Positions 1-8,695 are shown, numbered from the stretch's first letter. The stretch is DNA of 64,000 bases from Diaphorobacter caeni (GCF_015354245.1 NZ_JADKYZ010000004.1:124001-188000); one strand, 5' to 3'. Made by a program: numbers and translations. Notes: generated by a model not told the origin, from the sequence alone.

Positions 1-754
1 CTTCCAGCCGGAATCCGCGCGCAACGAACAGCGGGCTCACGCCGCGAAAATCAAACTGCGCGAGCTGTTTGCCGCCACCGTGCTCGAGCGCCAGCCGCTG
101 CAGCAGCGTCGCGGTGAGCGGTCCGTGCACCACGAGGTCGGGGTAGCCCTCTTCGTCACGCGCGTAGCTCTGGTCGTAATGGATGCGATGGCCGTTGAAG
201 GTGAGCGCCGAGTAGCGGAACAGCAGCGTGGTGTCGGGCTGAAAGTCGCGCCCGAACTCCGCGACCTCGGCATAGGGCTCCGGCTTGGGCTGCGGCGTTC
301 CGGGTGGCGTGGCCTCGCGGTACACGATGTCCTGCTCCTCGACGATGCAGGTCTTGCCTTCGCACGAGGTGGTGTGCACCACCGTCACGAACCACAGCGA
401 ACCGCGCTTGCCGACCTTGTTCTCGACCTTGCTGATGAGGCTTCGGCGCGTGGCCATGCTGTCGATCGGCAGGTCGGCCAGATACTGGATGCGGCTGCCC
501 GCCCACATGCGGCGCGGCAGTTCGATGGGCGGCAGAAAGCCGCCGCGCTGCGGATGGCCGTCGGTGCCGAGGCCGCTTCTGCGCACCACCGGGTTGAAGA
601 ACATCCACTGCCAACCGTGCGGCAGCGCCTCGCCAATGCCCGGCGCGCGCTCCATGTCGAGCGTTGCCGCCATGGCCTGCACGGCGTGCGGCAGGATGCG
701 CTCGCGATGCTCGTCTTCGCGGCCGATCCAGGATTCATACGCAGCAGCATTCAC
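1..754 (-). CDS. MaoC/FAS1-like acyl-CoA dehydratase (partial, C-terminus outside window)
   Basis: About 250 residues are visible, beginning MNAAAYESWIGRED from a GTG at 754 with AAGGAG nine bases upstream. The frame is open to the window edge. The sequence (ERAPG, LPHGWQWMFFNP, RRMWAGS, EEQDIVYRE, FRYSALTFNGHRIHYD, VVHGPLTATLLQ) matches the FAS1-like/HTD2-type dehydratase family with tandem hot-dog folds, which includes 3-methylfumaryl-CoA and itaconyl-CoA hydratases. It likely hydrates an enoyl-CoA made by the CoA-transferase encoded divergently at 2198. It follows the binding-protein gene by 37 bp on the same strand, so the two are probably cotranscribed. The substrate cannot be read from the sequence. 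Confidence 0.82.
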   Translation of the reverse strand, partial: MNAAAYESWIGREDEHRERILPHAVQAMAATLDMERAPGIGEALPHGWQWMFFNPVVRRSGLGTDGHPQRGGFLPPIELPRRMWAGSRIQYLADLPIDSMATRRSLISKVENKVGKRGSLWFVTVVHTTSCEGKTCIVEEQDIVYREATPPGTPQPKPEPYAEVAEFGRDFQPDTTLLFRYSALTFNGHRIHYDQSYARDEEGYPDLVVHGPLTATLLQRLALEHGGGKQLAQFDFRGVSPLFVARGFRLE

Positions 755-791
755 CTTGCTTCACTCCTTTGTATTGTTATGGTTTGGTGGC

Positions 792-2006
792 TCACGCGAG
801 CTTGGCGTCGAACACGTTCGCGGGGTAGGGGCGGAAATCGCGCACCAGCTTGAAGCTGCCATCGGCCTGCGCCTGGATGATGGCCTCCTGCCGCGCACCA
901 CGATGGTCGCCCGCCTTGTAGCTCACGTTGCGCGCACCGCCCACGGTGGCGTTGGTCATGGTCTCCATCACGTCGACCAGGTTCGCGCGGGTGAGCGGCT
1001 TTCCGCTGTCGAGCAGCATCTTGAAGCCCTTCACGAACAGCGCGCCGTTGCTCCAGCCGTTGAGGCCGAACACGCCCACCGGATCGTTCGGATAGAGCTT
1101 GGGGACGTTCTCGCGGTAGGCCTTGATCTCGGCATCGTCCGCGCCCACGGGCATGAGCCACGATGAGAAATAGGTGCCGTTGAGCAGATCGCCCGCGAGC
1201 TTGCGCGTGGTGGGATCGGCGGTGAAGAACGGGGCCATCCACTTGCTTTGAAAGCCCACGCGCTCCGCCGCCTTGAGCGCCGACGCGAGGTTGGCATTCG
1301 AGCCGAACAGGATCACCACTTCGGCCTTCGCATTCGCGAGCTTGCGCACGTGCGGCGTGAAGTCGGTGTTGCGCACCTCGAAGGGAATCGACTCGGCGGC
1401 CTGCTTGCCATTGGCCTGCATGTACAGATCAAAACCGCGCTTGGCCGAGCGGCCCAGCTCGTCGTTTTCCCAGAGCAGCGCCACCTTCGTGGCCTTCAGA
1501 TCGGTGAGTGCGAAATCGAGGTTGGACGCGGCCGACCAGCCGTAGTCCGGCAGCAGCGGGAACACCAGCCGCTCCGAGAACAGCGCCGTTGCGCCGCCGA
1601 TGGGGCCGATCACCGGCAGCCCCACTTCCTTGGCATACGGAATCACCGCCACCGACTGCGCCGTGCCGGTGGGTGCGGCGAGCGCGAAGATCTTGTTTTC
1701 CTCGACCAGCCGCTTGGTCACGGCCACGCTGCGAGCGGGCTCGTAGCCGTCGTCGTAGGTGATGTAGTTGATCTTCCAGCCATTCAGCGCATTGGTCTCG
1801 TTGGCCCATTTGAAGCAGGCCTCGGCCGCATGGGTGAGCACCGTATAGAACGGCACGGGCCCGGTGATCGGCGTGAACGCGCCGACGGTGACCGTCTTGC
1901 TCGCGACGTCGATGCCCGGCGATGCCTGCTGCGCCTGTGCCAGTTGGGGCAGTGCGAGGGACGCGGCGGCGGCGGTGCCGGTGGTGATGAACGACCTTCT
2001 GCGCAT
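792..2006 (-). CDS. ABC transporter substrate-binding protein, branched-chain amino acid type
   Basis: 404 residues. The start at MRRRSFITTG (2006) has GGAG eight bases upstream; the frame extends 12 codons further without a ribosome site. The N-terminus is a signal peptide with an RRRSF twin-arginine-like motif ending near LAQAQQ. The mature protein follows the Peripla_BP_6 pattern (ITGPVPFYTVLTHAAEACFKW, then NDELGRSAKRGFD). It would capture a small acid or amide in the periplasm. No cognate permease or ATPase lies nearby, so it is an orphan here or its partners lie beyond the window start. The next gene downstream is the MaoC-like dehydratase, and the CoA-transferase is divergent, so the ligand is probably the acid that these enzymes process (inference). 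Confidence 0.88.
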   Translation of the reverse strand: MRRRSFITTGTAAAASLALPQLAQAQQASPGIDVASKTVTVGAFTPITGPVPFYTVLTHAAEACFKWANETNALNGWKINYITYDDGYEPARSVAVTKRLVEENKIFALAAPTGTAQSVAVIPYAKEVGLPVIGPIGGATALFSERLVFPLLPDYGWSAASNLDFALTDLKATKVALLWENDELGRSAKRGFDLYMQANGKQAAESIPFEVRNTDFTPHVRKLANAKAEVVILFGSNANLASALKAAERVGFQSKWMAPFFTADPTTRKLAGDLLNGTYFSSWLMPVGADDAEIKAYRENVPKLYPNDPVGVFGLNGWSNGALFVKGFKMLLDSGKPLTRANLVDVMETMTNATVGGARNVSYKAGDHRGARQEAIIQAQADGSFKLVRDFRPYPANVFDAKLA

Positions 2007-2065
2007 GGTTTTGTCTCCTGAGTTTTTGAATGTGGACCGCAAACCAAAGACGCTGTTTCAGCGCC

Positions 2066-2175
2066 ATAGAATGCATCATATAAATTCAACAACATTCAAA
2101 ACAACAGGGATTACCCCAGCCATAAGCCTTTGACACAGCACTTTTGCAAGAAGCATAATTTATAGAATGCATTCT
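2066..2175. promoter_or_regulatory. Candidate operator pair in the divergent promoter
   Basis: The 11-mer ATAGAATGCAT occurs at 2066-2076 and 2162-2172. At the second site it is part of a perfect 12-bp palindrome, AGAATGCATTCT (2164-2175). The region is AT-rich compared with its surroundings and separates the binding-protein gene (start 2006) from the CoA-transferase (start 2198). Two copies of one half-palindromic motif suggest sites for a dimeric regulator such as a GntR, IclR or LysR protein. No regulator gene for this block lies inside the window. Confidence 0.5.
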
Positions 2176-2197
2176 TTTTTGCAAACGAGGACCTGTC

Positions 2198-3433
2198 ATG
2201 TCAACACCCCCACTTGCCGGTCGCCGCGTGATCGAAATCGGCTCCATGCTGGCCGCGCCGTTCGCGACGCACATCCTTTCGCAGCTTGGTGCGGAGGTGA
2301 TCAAGGTCGAACCGCCCATCGGTGACCCCACGCGCGCGCTGGTGCGCGGCGGCCCGAGCGGCACCTTCATTGCCTACAGCCACGGCAAGAAAAGCATGTG
2401 CCTCGATCTCTCCAAACCCGAGGGCCGCGACGCGCTCTACGCGCTGCTGAAAAGCGCCGACGCACTGGTGCACAACCTCGCGCCCAAGGCGGCGCGCAAG
2501 CTGGGCGTGTCGCGCGCGGACTGCGAGCGGGTCAATCCATCGCTCATCTACTGCCACATCCGTGGCTACGCGGCGGGCCCGCAGGCGGACGATCTGGCGT
2601 CCAACCCGGTCGCGGAAGCATCGACCGGCGTGATGGAGGCCAACCGCGTCAACGGGCGCCCAAGCCGCCTGGGCCCGTCATACCACGACCAGTTTGCAGG
2701 CGCGTATGCGGTGATCGGCATTCTCGCGTCGCTGCTGCGCGACCCGAAAAACGCCACGTCCGAAGACCGCGAGGTGGAGGTCGGCCTCTACGAAACCGGC
2801 CTGCATGTGGCCTCGCGCGATCTGGTCGCGGTGCAGCTCAAGCAGCATCTGCTCGGCCGCCCCGAGCGCGAACCGCATGGCGAATTCGCGATGCCCGGTT
2901 ACGGCGCCTATCTCACGCGCGACGAACGCTGGCTGTATCTGCTGATGCTCACCGACGGCCACTGGGCGAAGTTCTGCGACGCGATGAAACTGCCCTGGGG
3001 CAGCGACCCGCAGTTCGCCACGCTCAAGATGCGCAAGAAGGCGCGCGAGCAGGTCGAGGACATCGTCAAGAACGCCATAGCCGCCCATGATTTCGAGGCC
3101 GTTCAGGCCACGCTCAAGGCCAGCGGCGTGGGCTGCACCGAGGTGCTTCCGCTCGAGCGCGTGCTCGAGGCCGATCAGGCTCACCAGCCCGGCAAGCTGC
3201 GCACCGTGTCGTTTCGCGGACTCGACTTCGAGGTGCCGGAATTTCCGCGCGCGGGTGCGGCGAGCGACGGCCTCAAGACCATCGCGCCCGGAGAGCTGGG
3301 CGAGCACACCGAGAGCATCCTGCAGTCGCTGAACCTGAGCGCTGCGGAAATCGACGCGCTGCTGCGATCAGGCGGCGTCAAAGCGCAGCAACCCGGCTCG
3401 TTCGCCTGGGCCGCCGTGCGCGAAACCGCCTGA
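2198..3433 (+). CDS. Class III CoA-transferase (CaiB/BaiF family)
   Basis: 411 residues, full length for the family. The N-terminal Rossmann segment (LAGRRVIEIGSMLAAPFATHILSQLGAEVIKVE) and FIAYSHGKKSMCLDL are typical of CaiB/BaiF enzymes. The catalytic Asp that forms the acyl-aspartyl anhydride is expected at D164, in SYHDQFAGAY. AACGAGG lies about eight bases before ATG 2198. The enzyme would move CoA from a donor such as succinyl-CoA to an organic acid. With the MaoC-like hydratase and two kinds of solute-binding protein, it suggests a pathway for an imported dicarboxylic or branched acid. The substrate is unknown. Confidence 0.9.
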   Translation: MSTPPLAGRRVIEIGSMLAAPFATHILSQLGAEVIKVEPPIGDPTRALVRGGPSGTFIAYSHGKKSMCLDLSKPEGRDALYALLKSADALVHNLAPKAARKLGVSRADCERVNPSLIYCHIRGYAAGPQADDLASNPVAEASTGVMEANRVNGRPSRLGPSYHDQFAGAYAVIGILASLLRDPKNATSEDREVEVGLYETGLHVASRDLVAVQLKQHLLGRPEREPHGEFAMPGYGAYLTRDERWLYLLMLTDGHWAKFCDAMKLPWGSDPQFATLKMRKKAREQVEDIVKNAIAAHDFEAVQATLKASGVGCTEVLPLERVLEADQAHQPGKLRTVSFRGLDFEVPEFPRAGAASDGLKTIAPGELGEHTESILQSLNLSAAEIDALLRSGGVKAQQPGSFAWAAVRETA

Positions 3434-3451
3434 GCCCGCCTCGCCAGCGCC

Positions 3452-4018
3452 ATGACCATGTCCACGTCCATGACCACCGCATCACCGCGCGAGGAGGTGC
3501 ACCGCCGCCAGATCGATCTGCGCTTCTATCGCCGCGCGGACGGTCTGTACGAGGTCGAAGGCCTGCTCATCGACACCAAGCGACACCCGTTCCGCCGCCA
3601 GCTCACGAACGAGGACACGCCCGCAGGTGCGCCGCTGCACGACATCACGGTGACGCTGGTGATCGATGGCGACATGCGGGTGCACAACGCCGTCGCATGC
3701 ATGCGCACCACGCCCTTCGATCTGTGCACCGGCGCCGAGCAGACGCTCGCACCGCTCGTCGGCCTGCATCTGGGCGCGGGCTGGAACCGCCAGGTGCGCG
3801 AGCTGCTCAAGGGCGCCGCGTGCTGCACGCACATCGTCGAGCTGCTCGGCCCGATGGCGACCACCGCGTTCCAGGGCCTTGCACCCCAGCGCCTGGCCGC
3901 GCTCAACGATCCCGCCAACGAGCACCTGCACCGCGCCCGCGTGAACAGCTGCTTCGCATATGCCGACCACCGCGAAGTGGTCGCCCAGCTGTGGCCGCAC
4001 CTCGGCCGCAAGCGCTGA
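3452..4018 (+). CDS. DUF2889 family protein
   Basis: 188 residues, cytoplasmic, no membrane segment. Recognisable DUF2889 features are the opening RRQIDLRFYRRADGLYEVEG, the LIDTKRHPF segment, the HDITVTLVID strand and the cysteine-containing CTHIVELLGPMATTAFQ. The function of the family is unknown. It starts 18 bp after the CoA-transferase and ends about 120 bp before the TctC-type gene, so it is probably in the same transcript; such proteins commonly accompany acid-catabolic genes. There is no clear ribosome site. ATG codons at 3452, 3458 and 3470 are all possible. Confidence 0.75.
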   Translation: MTMSTSMTTASPREEVHRRQIDLRFYRRADGLYEVEGLLIDTKRHPFRRQLTNEDTPAGAPLHDITVTLVIDGDMRVHNAVACMRTTPFDLCTGAEQTLAPLVGLHLGAGWNRQVRELLKGAACCTHIVELLGPMATTAFQGLAPQRLAALNDPANEHLHRARVNSCFAYADHREVVAQLWPHLGRKR

Positions 4019-4139
4019 GTCGCCAGCGACCCGGCAGCCCTTCGGCCCATTCATTCCTCCATCCATCACCCCATTCGTCGCCTCGGTCACGCGCGGGCGC
4101 CAGCCCCTTCTTTCTCACCACAACGAACGGAGACAACAG

Positions 4140-5174
4140 ATGCACAACGACCTTCATTCCACCGATCCCGGCACACACGACGCACACGACGCGCGTCGTC
4201 GTCGCTGGCTCGCCCATGCGATGGCGATGACCGCGGCGGCCGCCCTGCCCCTTTCCGCGCGCGCCAGCGACCGCTACCCATCCAAGCCGATCCGCCTGCT
4301 GGTCGGTTTCCCGCCCGGTGGCGGCGCGGACTTCGTTGCACGCCAGCTCGCGCAGCATCTGGGCCAGACGCTGAACACCAGCATCGTCGTCGAGAACAAG
4401 CCCGGCGCGAACGGCGTGATCGCGGCGTCGGAAGTGGCGCGCGCCACCGCCGACGGCCACACCCTGCTGCTGGGCGTGACCGCCAGCCAGACCATCAGCC
4501 CCGCACTCTCGCAGAAGGTGCCCTACGATCCGCTGCGCGACTTCACGCCGATCACCAACGTGGGCTCGACACCGCTGGTGCTGGTGGTCAACCCCAAGCT
4601 GCCGGTGAAGAACGCCAAAGAGTTCGTGGCCTACGTGAACGCGAGCGCCGAACCCGTGCCCTATGGCTCGGCGGGCGCAGGCAACATCACCCACATGGCG
4701 GCCGAACTGTTCATCCAGAACACGGGCATCACCAAGCTGCGCCACATCCCGTACAAGGGCAGCAGCCAGGTGCTCACCGACCTGCTGGGCGGACATGTGG
4801 CCGCGTATTTCGACACGCTGCCATCGTCGCTGCCCTACATCCAGAACGGCCAGCTGCGCGCGCTCGGCGTGAGCTCGCGCGAACGCTCCCCGTCCGCACC
4901 CGACATTCCCACGCTCGAAGAGTCGGGCATCACGGGTTACCAGACCACGACCTGGTTCGGACTGTTCGCGCCACCGCGACTCGCACCCGCGTTGACGCAG
5001 ACATTGAACGAAGCCGCAGTGAAAGGACTCGGTCAGCCCGACGCGCGCAAGGCCCTGACCGCGCGCGGCATCGATGTGTCGCTCAACTCACCCGACCGTT
5101 TCAGGGCCGAGATCGAGAGCGAGCTCGAACGCTGGCGCAACCTGACGAGCGTCGCGAAGATCAGCCTCGATTGA
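4140..5174 (+). CDS. Bug/TctC-family tripartite tricarboxylate transporter substrate-binding protein
   Basis: 344 residues from ATG 4140, preceded by ACGGAG. The N-terminus has an arginine run and a hydrophobic stretch (MAMTAAAALPLSARAS), a possible Tat-type signal peptide. The mature start YPSKPIRLLVGFPPGGGADFVARQLA and later VVENKPGANGVIAASEVARA, YDPLRDFTPI and GSAGAGNITHMAAELF are hallmarks of the Bug family, which is greatly expanded in Burkholderiales. It would bind an organic acid in the periplasm. No TctA/TctB membrane partners are present. The gene ends 14 bp before the convergent lipoprotein gene. Confidence 0.92.
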   Translation: MHNDLHSTDPGTHDAHDARRRRWLAHAMAMTAAAALPLSARASDRYPSKPIRLLVGFPPGGGADFVARQLAQHLGQTLNTSIVVENKPGANGVIAASEVARATADGHTLLLGVTASQTISPALSQKVPYDPLRDFTPITNVGSTPLVLVVNPKLPVKNAKEFVAYVNASAEPVPYGSAGAGNITHMAAELFIQNTGITKLRHIPYKGSSQVLTDLLGGHVAAYFDTLPSSLPYIQNGQLRALGVSSRERSPSAPDIPTLEESGITGYQTTTWFGLFAPPRLAPALTQTLNEAAVKGLGQPDARKALTARGIDVSLNSPDRFRAEIESELERWRNLTSVAKISLD

Positions 5175-5188
5175 AGGCGTCTGGCACA

Positions 5189-6031
5189 TCAGGGCGTTGC
5201 GGGAGGCTCCACGGGAGCGGCTGGCGGAGCCGATGAGGCAGCCGCCTCCCGCGCCTTGCGCAGCAGCGCGGGCCGCCGCAGCCAGAAGACCACCGCGCCA
5301 AGCGGGAAGGCCAACGTGAAAATCCAGCTGGCATACGGGCCGCTCTTCAGCACGCCCATGCCAAGCAGGCCCGCGTACAGTGGCTGCAGGTGATAGGCAC
5401 CCGTGCCCCAGTCGAACGAGAACCTGGCGACGCTCAACAGGATGAACAGCATCCACAGCCATTTGCGCCGCGCGATCGGCGTGCGCCAGCATCGCACCAG
5501 CGTGACCAGAATGAACAGCGGTATCAGCACGGCCAGCACCAGCACCGCCCAATGCACGGCGCTCTTGCCTTCGAGCGTGAAGCGCCCCTGCTCTTCGAGC
5601 GACTGGTTGGTCGGCTGCACGCGCATGCCGATCACGCGGGTTTCGCCGTCCTTCTTTCGCAGCTGCACCGCAGCCAGCAGCCAGCTGTCCGGGTACCGCT
5701 GCTCAAAGGTAATGTTGTAGGTGGTGACGTTGCCGTTGATGGTATTGGAGAACAAGCCCACCGGCTTGATGCTCGAAGGCTCGCCTGCAGGAAACAAGGT
5801 GAGCATGCGTGCCATGTCAGCATCAAAGCTCGGGCCGACGAACTCCAGGTCCATGCGCGCCTTGATGGCTGCGGCGTTGCCCGCACGGGCCTCGGTCAGC
5901 ACCTGCTGCGCGATCTCGACCTCCTCCTTGGGAAGCATCTTCTCGAATGCGGCCTTCTGGTCGCCGCAGCCGGAAAGCAGCCATGCCGTGGCGAGCAGCA
6001 GCAGCGTGTGAATGCAATGGCGTATCTTCAT
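5189..6031 (-). CDS. Uncharacterised membrane lipoprotein
   Basis: 280 residues. MKIRHCIHTLLLLATAWLLSGC is a signal peptide with the lipobox LSGC (Cys22). A mixed alpha/beta domain follows (about 25-150, with NTINGNVTTYNITFEQRYPDSWLL). Three hydrophobic helices then lie around 160-180, 190-205 and 230-252, and the tail is alanine/proline-rich. I do not recognise a named family. AGAGGGGG precedes ATG 6031. The gene lies on the same strand as, and 144 bp downstream of, the TctE-like kinase, so it may belong to that regulon or monitor the envelope. Confidence 0.75.
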   Translation of the reverse strand: MKIRHCIHTLLLLATAWLLSGCGDQKAAFEKMLPKEEVEIAQQVLTEARAGNAAAIKARMDLEFVGPSFDADMARMLTLFPAGEPSSIKPVGLFSNTINGNVTTYNITFEQRYPDSWLLAAVQLRKKDGETRVIGMRVQPTNQSLEEQGRFTLEGKSAVHWAVLVLAVLIPLFILVTLVRCWRTPIARRKWLWMLFILLSVARFSFDWGTGAYHLQPLYAGLLGMGVLKSGPYASWIFTLAFPLGAVVFWLRRPALLRKAREAAASSAPPAAPVEPPATP

Positions 6032-6152
6032 CTATTAACCCCCTCTCATTGATAGTTTTCACCAGACTAACACAGAGGATGGGAACGTGTTCACGATCCC
6101 CACACGGTCTTGCAGGCGCGGTCTCGGGCACTCTGCCGCGTTGCAAATCCTC

Positions 6153-6182
6153 GCGCTGAGATCGTATACACGCTCTCAGCGC
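6153..6182 (-). terminator. Stem-loop at the 3' end of the histidine kinase gene
   Basis: GCGCTGAGA (6153-6161) and TCTCAGCGC (6174-6182) form a perfect 9-bp stem with a 12-nt loop overlapping the kinase stop codon. No U-run follows, so this may be a processing or stability hairpin rather than a strong intrinsic terminator. Confidence 0.45.
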
Positions 6183-7615
6183 AGCGCAACAAACTGCACG
6201 CTGAACTTCGCCCCGGGATGGGCCGCGCCGGGCCGAGTGTCCTCAAGCCGCACTTCGGCGCCGTGCTGGCGGGCGATCTCGCGCACGATGGGCAGGCCGA
6301 GGCCCGAGCCGTCGGCGTCGGTGCCGAGGGCGCGGTAGAAGGGCTGAAACACCAGTTCGCGCTCTGCCTCGGGCACGCCGGGGCCGGAGTCTTCGACCTG
6401 GGCCATGACGACATGGCCAAAGGTGTCGGCGAGCACGCGGGCGGTGACCACACCGGGCTTGTCGGGCGCTGAAGGGGTGTAGTTGATCGCGTTGTCCACC
6501 AGATTGCGCACCAGCTCCTTGAGCAGCGTGGCATTGCCTTCGACGAACACGCCGTGCGCTCCGGGGTCGGCGCCTTCGTAGCCGAGGTCAATGCCCTTGT
6601 CGAGCGCGCGTGGCACGCTGTCCTGCACCACCTCGATCACGAGCCGCGCGAGATCGACGCGCTGGCGCTGCAGGCCCGAGGTGCTGCCGCCTTCGGCGCG
6701 CGCCATCGACAGCAGCTGATTGACGGTGTGCGTCGCGCGGATCGACGAGCGACCGATCTGCTTGAGCGAGAGCTTGAGCTCCTCGGTGCTCGTGCCCTCG
6801 CGCTGCGCCAGATCGGCCTGCATGCGCAGACCGGCGAGCGGGGTCTTGAGCTGGTGCGCGGCGTCGGCGAGAAAGCGCTTTTGCGTGGCGATGGAGTCGT
6901 TGAGGCGGCGCAGCAGGTCATTGACCGAATCGACAAGCGGCGCGACCTCCATCGGCACGGCCTTGTGGTCGAGCGGCGAGAGGTCATCGGGCTTGCGCGC
7001 GCGGATGCGTTCTTCCAGCTGATGCAGCGGCTTGATGCCGCGCGCGAGCGCCAGCCACACCAAGAGCACGGCCAGCGGCAGGATCACGAACTGGGGCAGC
7101 ATCACGCCCTTGATGATTTCGGTGGCCAGCACGCTGCGCTTGGAGCGCGTCTCCGCCACCTGCACCAGCGCGGCAGGCGCGTCGGGCAGCGGCACCCGCA
7201 CCCAGATGTAGGCCACGCGGATGTCCACCCCGCGCATCTCCGCATCACGCAGCCGCACCTCGCCGGAGAACGGCTTTTCATCGTCGGGCGGTTTGGGCAG
7301 ATCACGCTCGCCCGAGAGAAACCGGCCGTCCGGCGCGATCACCTGGTAGTAGACGATGTCCGACTCGTCGGCCCGCAGGATCTCGCTCGCGGGCTGCGGC
7401 AGATTGAACTGCACCCGGTCCTTGTTCACCGTGACCAGCTGCGCCAGCGCCTGCGCGTTGTACTCGAGCGCACGATCAAACGGCTTGTTCGCCAGCCCCT
7501 GCGCCACCAGCCAAGTGAGCGCCAGACTCACCGGCCACAACAGCAGCAGCGGCGTGAGCATCCAGTCGAGGATCTCGCCGAAGAGGGATCGCTGCTCGCG
7601 CTGGAAGATTTTCAA
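6176..7615 (-). CDS. Sensor histidine kinase, TctE-like
   Basis: 479 residues with two transmembrane helices (about 20-40 and 171-190) flanking a periplasmic sensor region. A HAMP-like linker follows. The phospho-acceptor is His254 in AAHQLKTPLAG. The N box is NLVDNAINYTP (near 375) and the G boxes are EDSGPGVP and GSGLGLPIV. The periplasmic region (FDRALEYNAQALAQLV, VYYQVIAPDGRFLSG) resembles TctE kinases, which control tricarboxylate uptake. It lies 76 bp downstream of its likely partner regulator. TctE/TctD-type control would suit the Bug/TctC gene close by, but that link is inferred. Confidence 0.88.
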   Translation of the reverse strand: MKIFQREQRSLFGEILDWMLTPLLLLWPVSLALTWLVAQGLANKPFDRALEYNAQALAQLVTVNKDRVQFNLPQPASEILRADESDIVYYQVIAPDGRFLSGERDLPKPPDDEKPFSGEVRLRDAEMRGVDIRVAYIWVRVPLPDAPAALVQVAETRSKRSVLATEIIKGVMLPQFVILPLAVLLVWLALARGIKPLHQLEERIRARKPDDLSPLDHKAVPMEVAPLVDSVNDLLRRLNDSIATQKRFLADAAHQLKTPLAGLRMQADLAQREGTSTEELKLSLKQIGRSSIRATHTVNQLLSMARAEGGSTSGLQRQRVDLARLVIEVVQDSVPRALDKGIDLGYEGADPGAHGVFVEGNATLLKELVRNLVDNAINYTPSAPDKPGVVTARVLADTFGHVVMAQVEDSGPGVPEAERELVFQPFYRALGTDADGSGLGLPIVREIARQHGAEVRLEDTRPGAAHPGAKFSVQFVALR

Positions 7616-7691
7616 GAAATGGCCTGCTGATGGAGGAAAGGTGCGGTCAAAGTATCAAGCGCAAGACATTCACCAGACTGACAAGCGCAGC

Positions 7692-8366
7692 TCAGCTCTG
7701 GATCTTTTCGAGGCAATATCCCAGCCCGCGCACGGTCGCGATGCGGATCGGGCCTTTCTCGATCTTCTTGCGCAGCCGGTGGATATACACCTCGATGGCA
7801 TTGTTGCTGACCTCCTCGCCCCACTCGCACAGCCGCTCGACCAGCTGATCCTTGCTCACCAGCCGCCCCGCGCGCTGCAGCAGCACTTCGAGCAGGCCGA
7901 GTTCACGAGCGGAGAGCTCGACCATCTTGCCGTCGATGGTGGCGACGCGGCCGGTCTGGTCATAGGTCAGCGGACCGTGCTTGATGACGCTGCTTGCGCC
8001 ACCCATGCCGCGGCGCGAAAGCGCACGCACGCGGGCCTCGAGCTCCTGCAGCGAGAACGGCTTGGCCATGTAGTCGTCGGCGCCGTAGTCGAGGCCCTGC
8101 ACGCGCTCCTCGACGCTGTCGGCGGCGGTGAGGATCAGCACCGGGAGGCCGGACCCGCGTCCACGCAGGCGCTTGAGGACCTCGAGGCCGTGCAGCTTGG
8201 GCAGGCCAAGGTCGAGGATCAGCAGATCGAATTCATTGTTGGTGACCAGCGCCGCATCGGCTTCGGAGCCGTTGGCCACGTGATCGACCACCGCGCCCGA
8301 GGCGCGCAGAGTGCGCAACAGGCCGTCCGCCAGCACCTGGTCATCTTCGGCTATGAGAATGCGCAT
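7692..8366 (-). CDS. Response regulator, OmpR/PhoB family, TctD-like
   Basis: 224 residues. The receiver domain has the acidic pair (AEDD, 7-9), the phospho-acceptor Asp52 in LLILDLGLP and the conserved Lys in YMAKPFSLQELEARV. The C-terminal winged helix ends EVYIHRLRKKIEKGPIRIATVRGLGYCLE, the PhoB-type DNA-binding signature. It precedes the TctE-like kinase, so the two form a two-component system. Two 14-bp direct repeats lie 41-68 bp upstream of its start and are a plausible autoregulatory site. Confidence 0.9.
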   Translation of the reverse strand: MRILIAEDDQVLADGLLRTLRASGAVVDHVANGSEADAALVTNNEFDLLILDLGLPKLHGLEVLKRLRGRGSGLPVLILTAADSVEERVQGLDYGADDYMAKPFSLQELEARVRALSRRGMGGASSVIKHGPLTYDQTGRVATIDGKMVELSARELGLLEVLLQRAGRLVSKDQLVERLCEWGEEVSNNAIEVYIHRLRKKIEKGPIRIATVRGLGYCLEKIQS

Positions 8367-8406
8367 GGCCCGTCTCCTGTTGTGTTTGTGTTGTCGTGCT
8401 GCATGG

Positions 8407-8434
8407 TGAGGATCATTGAATGAGGATCACTGAA
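8407..8434 (-). promoter_or_regulatory. Tandem 14-bp direct repeats upstream of the tctD-like gene
   Basis: TGAGGATCATTGAA (8407-8420) is followed directly by TGAGGATCACTGAA (8421-8434), 13 of 14 bases identical. OmpR/PhoB-type regulators bind direct repeats, so this is a candidate autoregulatory box. The remaining 8435-8590 stretch has no gene and no other convincing signal. Confidence 0.4.
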
Positions 8435-8590
8435 GCGATGGGCTCGAATTTAACCGAATGCGCGCCGACCGGTAGCGCACCCGTCCGCGCTCCGCATCAC
8501 ATGCGCGGGACCTCCGAAATTGTAAGATGACCGGCAGACGCGGCACTTGGCGACAGTGCATGCACGCTGCGGTTTTTTATCGGCACGACG

Positions 8591-8616
8591 AAAAAAGGGC
8601 CGCATTCCTGCGGCCC
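8591..8616 (-). terminator. Intrinsic terminator of the phnS2-T2-U2-W transcript
   Basis: On the minus strand a perfect 7-bp GC stem (GGGCCGC/GCGGCCC, 8597-8603 with 8610-8616) with a 6-nt loop is followed by six U residues (8591-8596). It lies about 80 bp beyond the phnW stop and would close the phosphonate uptake and transaminase operon. Confidence 0.85.
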
Positions 8617-8695
8617 TCCACTTTCATGGCACTTTCATGGCACTTGCATGCACGGAAGACAAACCAACCGACAAGGGAGTGAAAACAGCTGCGCG

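Noticed and set aside
3960-4139. The N-terminal extension of the TctC-type gene back to 3960.
   Set aside because: It overlaps the DUF2889 gene. The ribosome site and signal peptide both point to ATG 4140.
8480-8580. TAAGAT near 8523 and a T-run near 8573 after GTGCATGCAC, suggesting a small RNA.
   Set aside because: No matching -35, and the palindrome has no loop and does not abut the T-run in a way that makes a good terminator.
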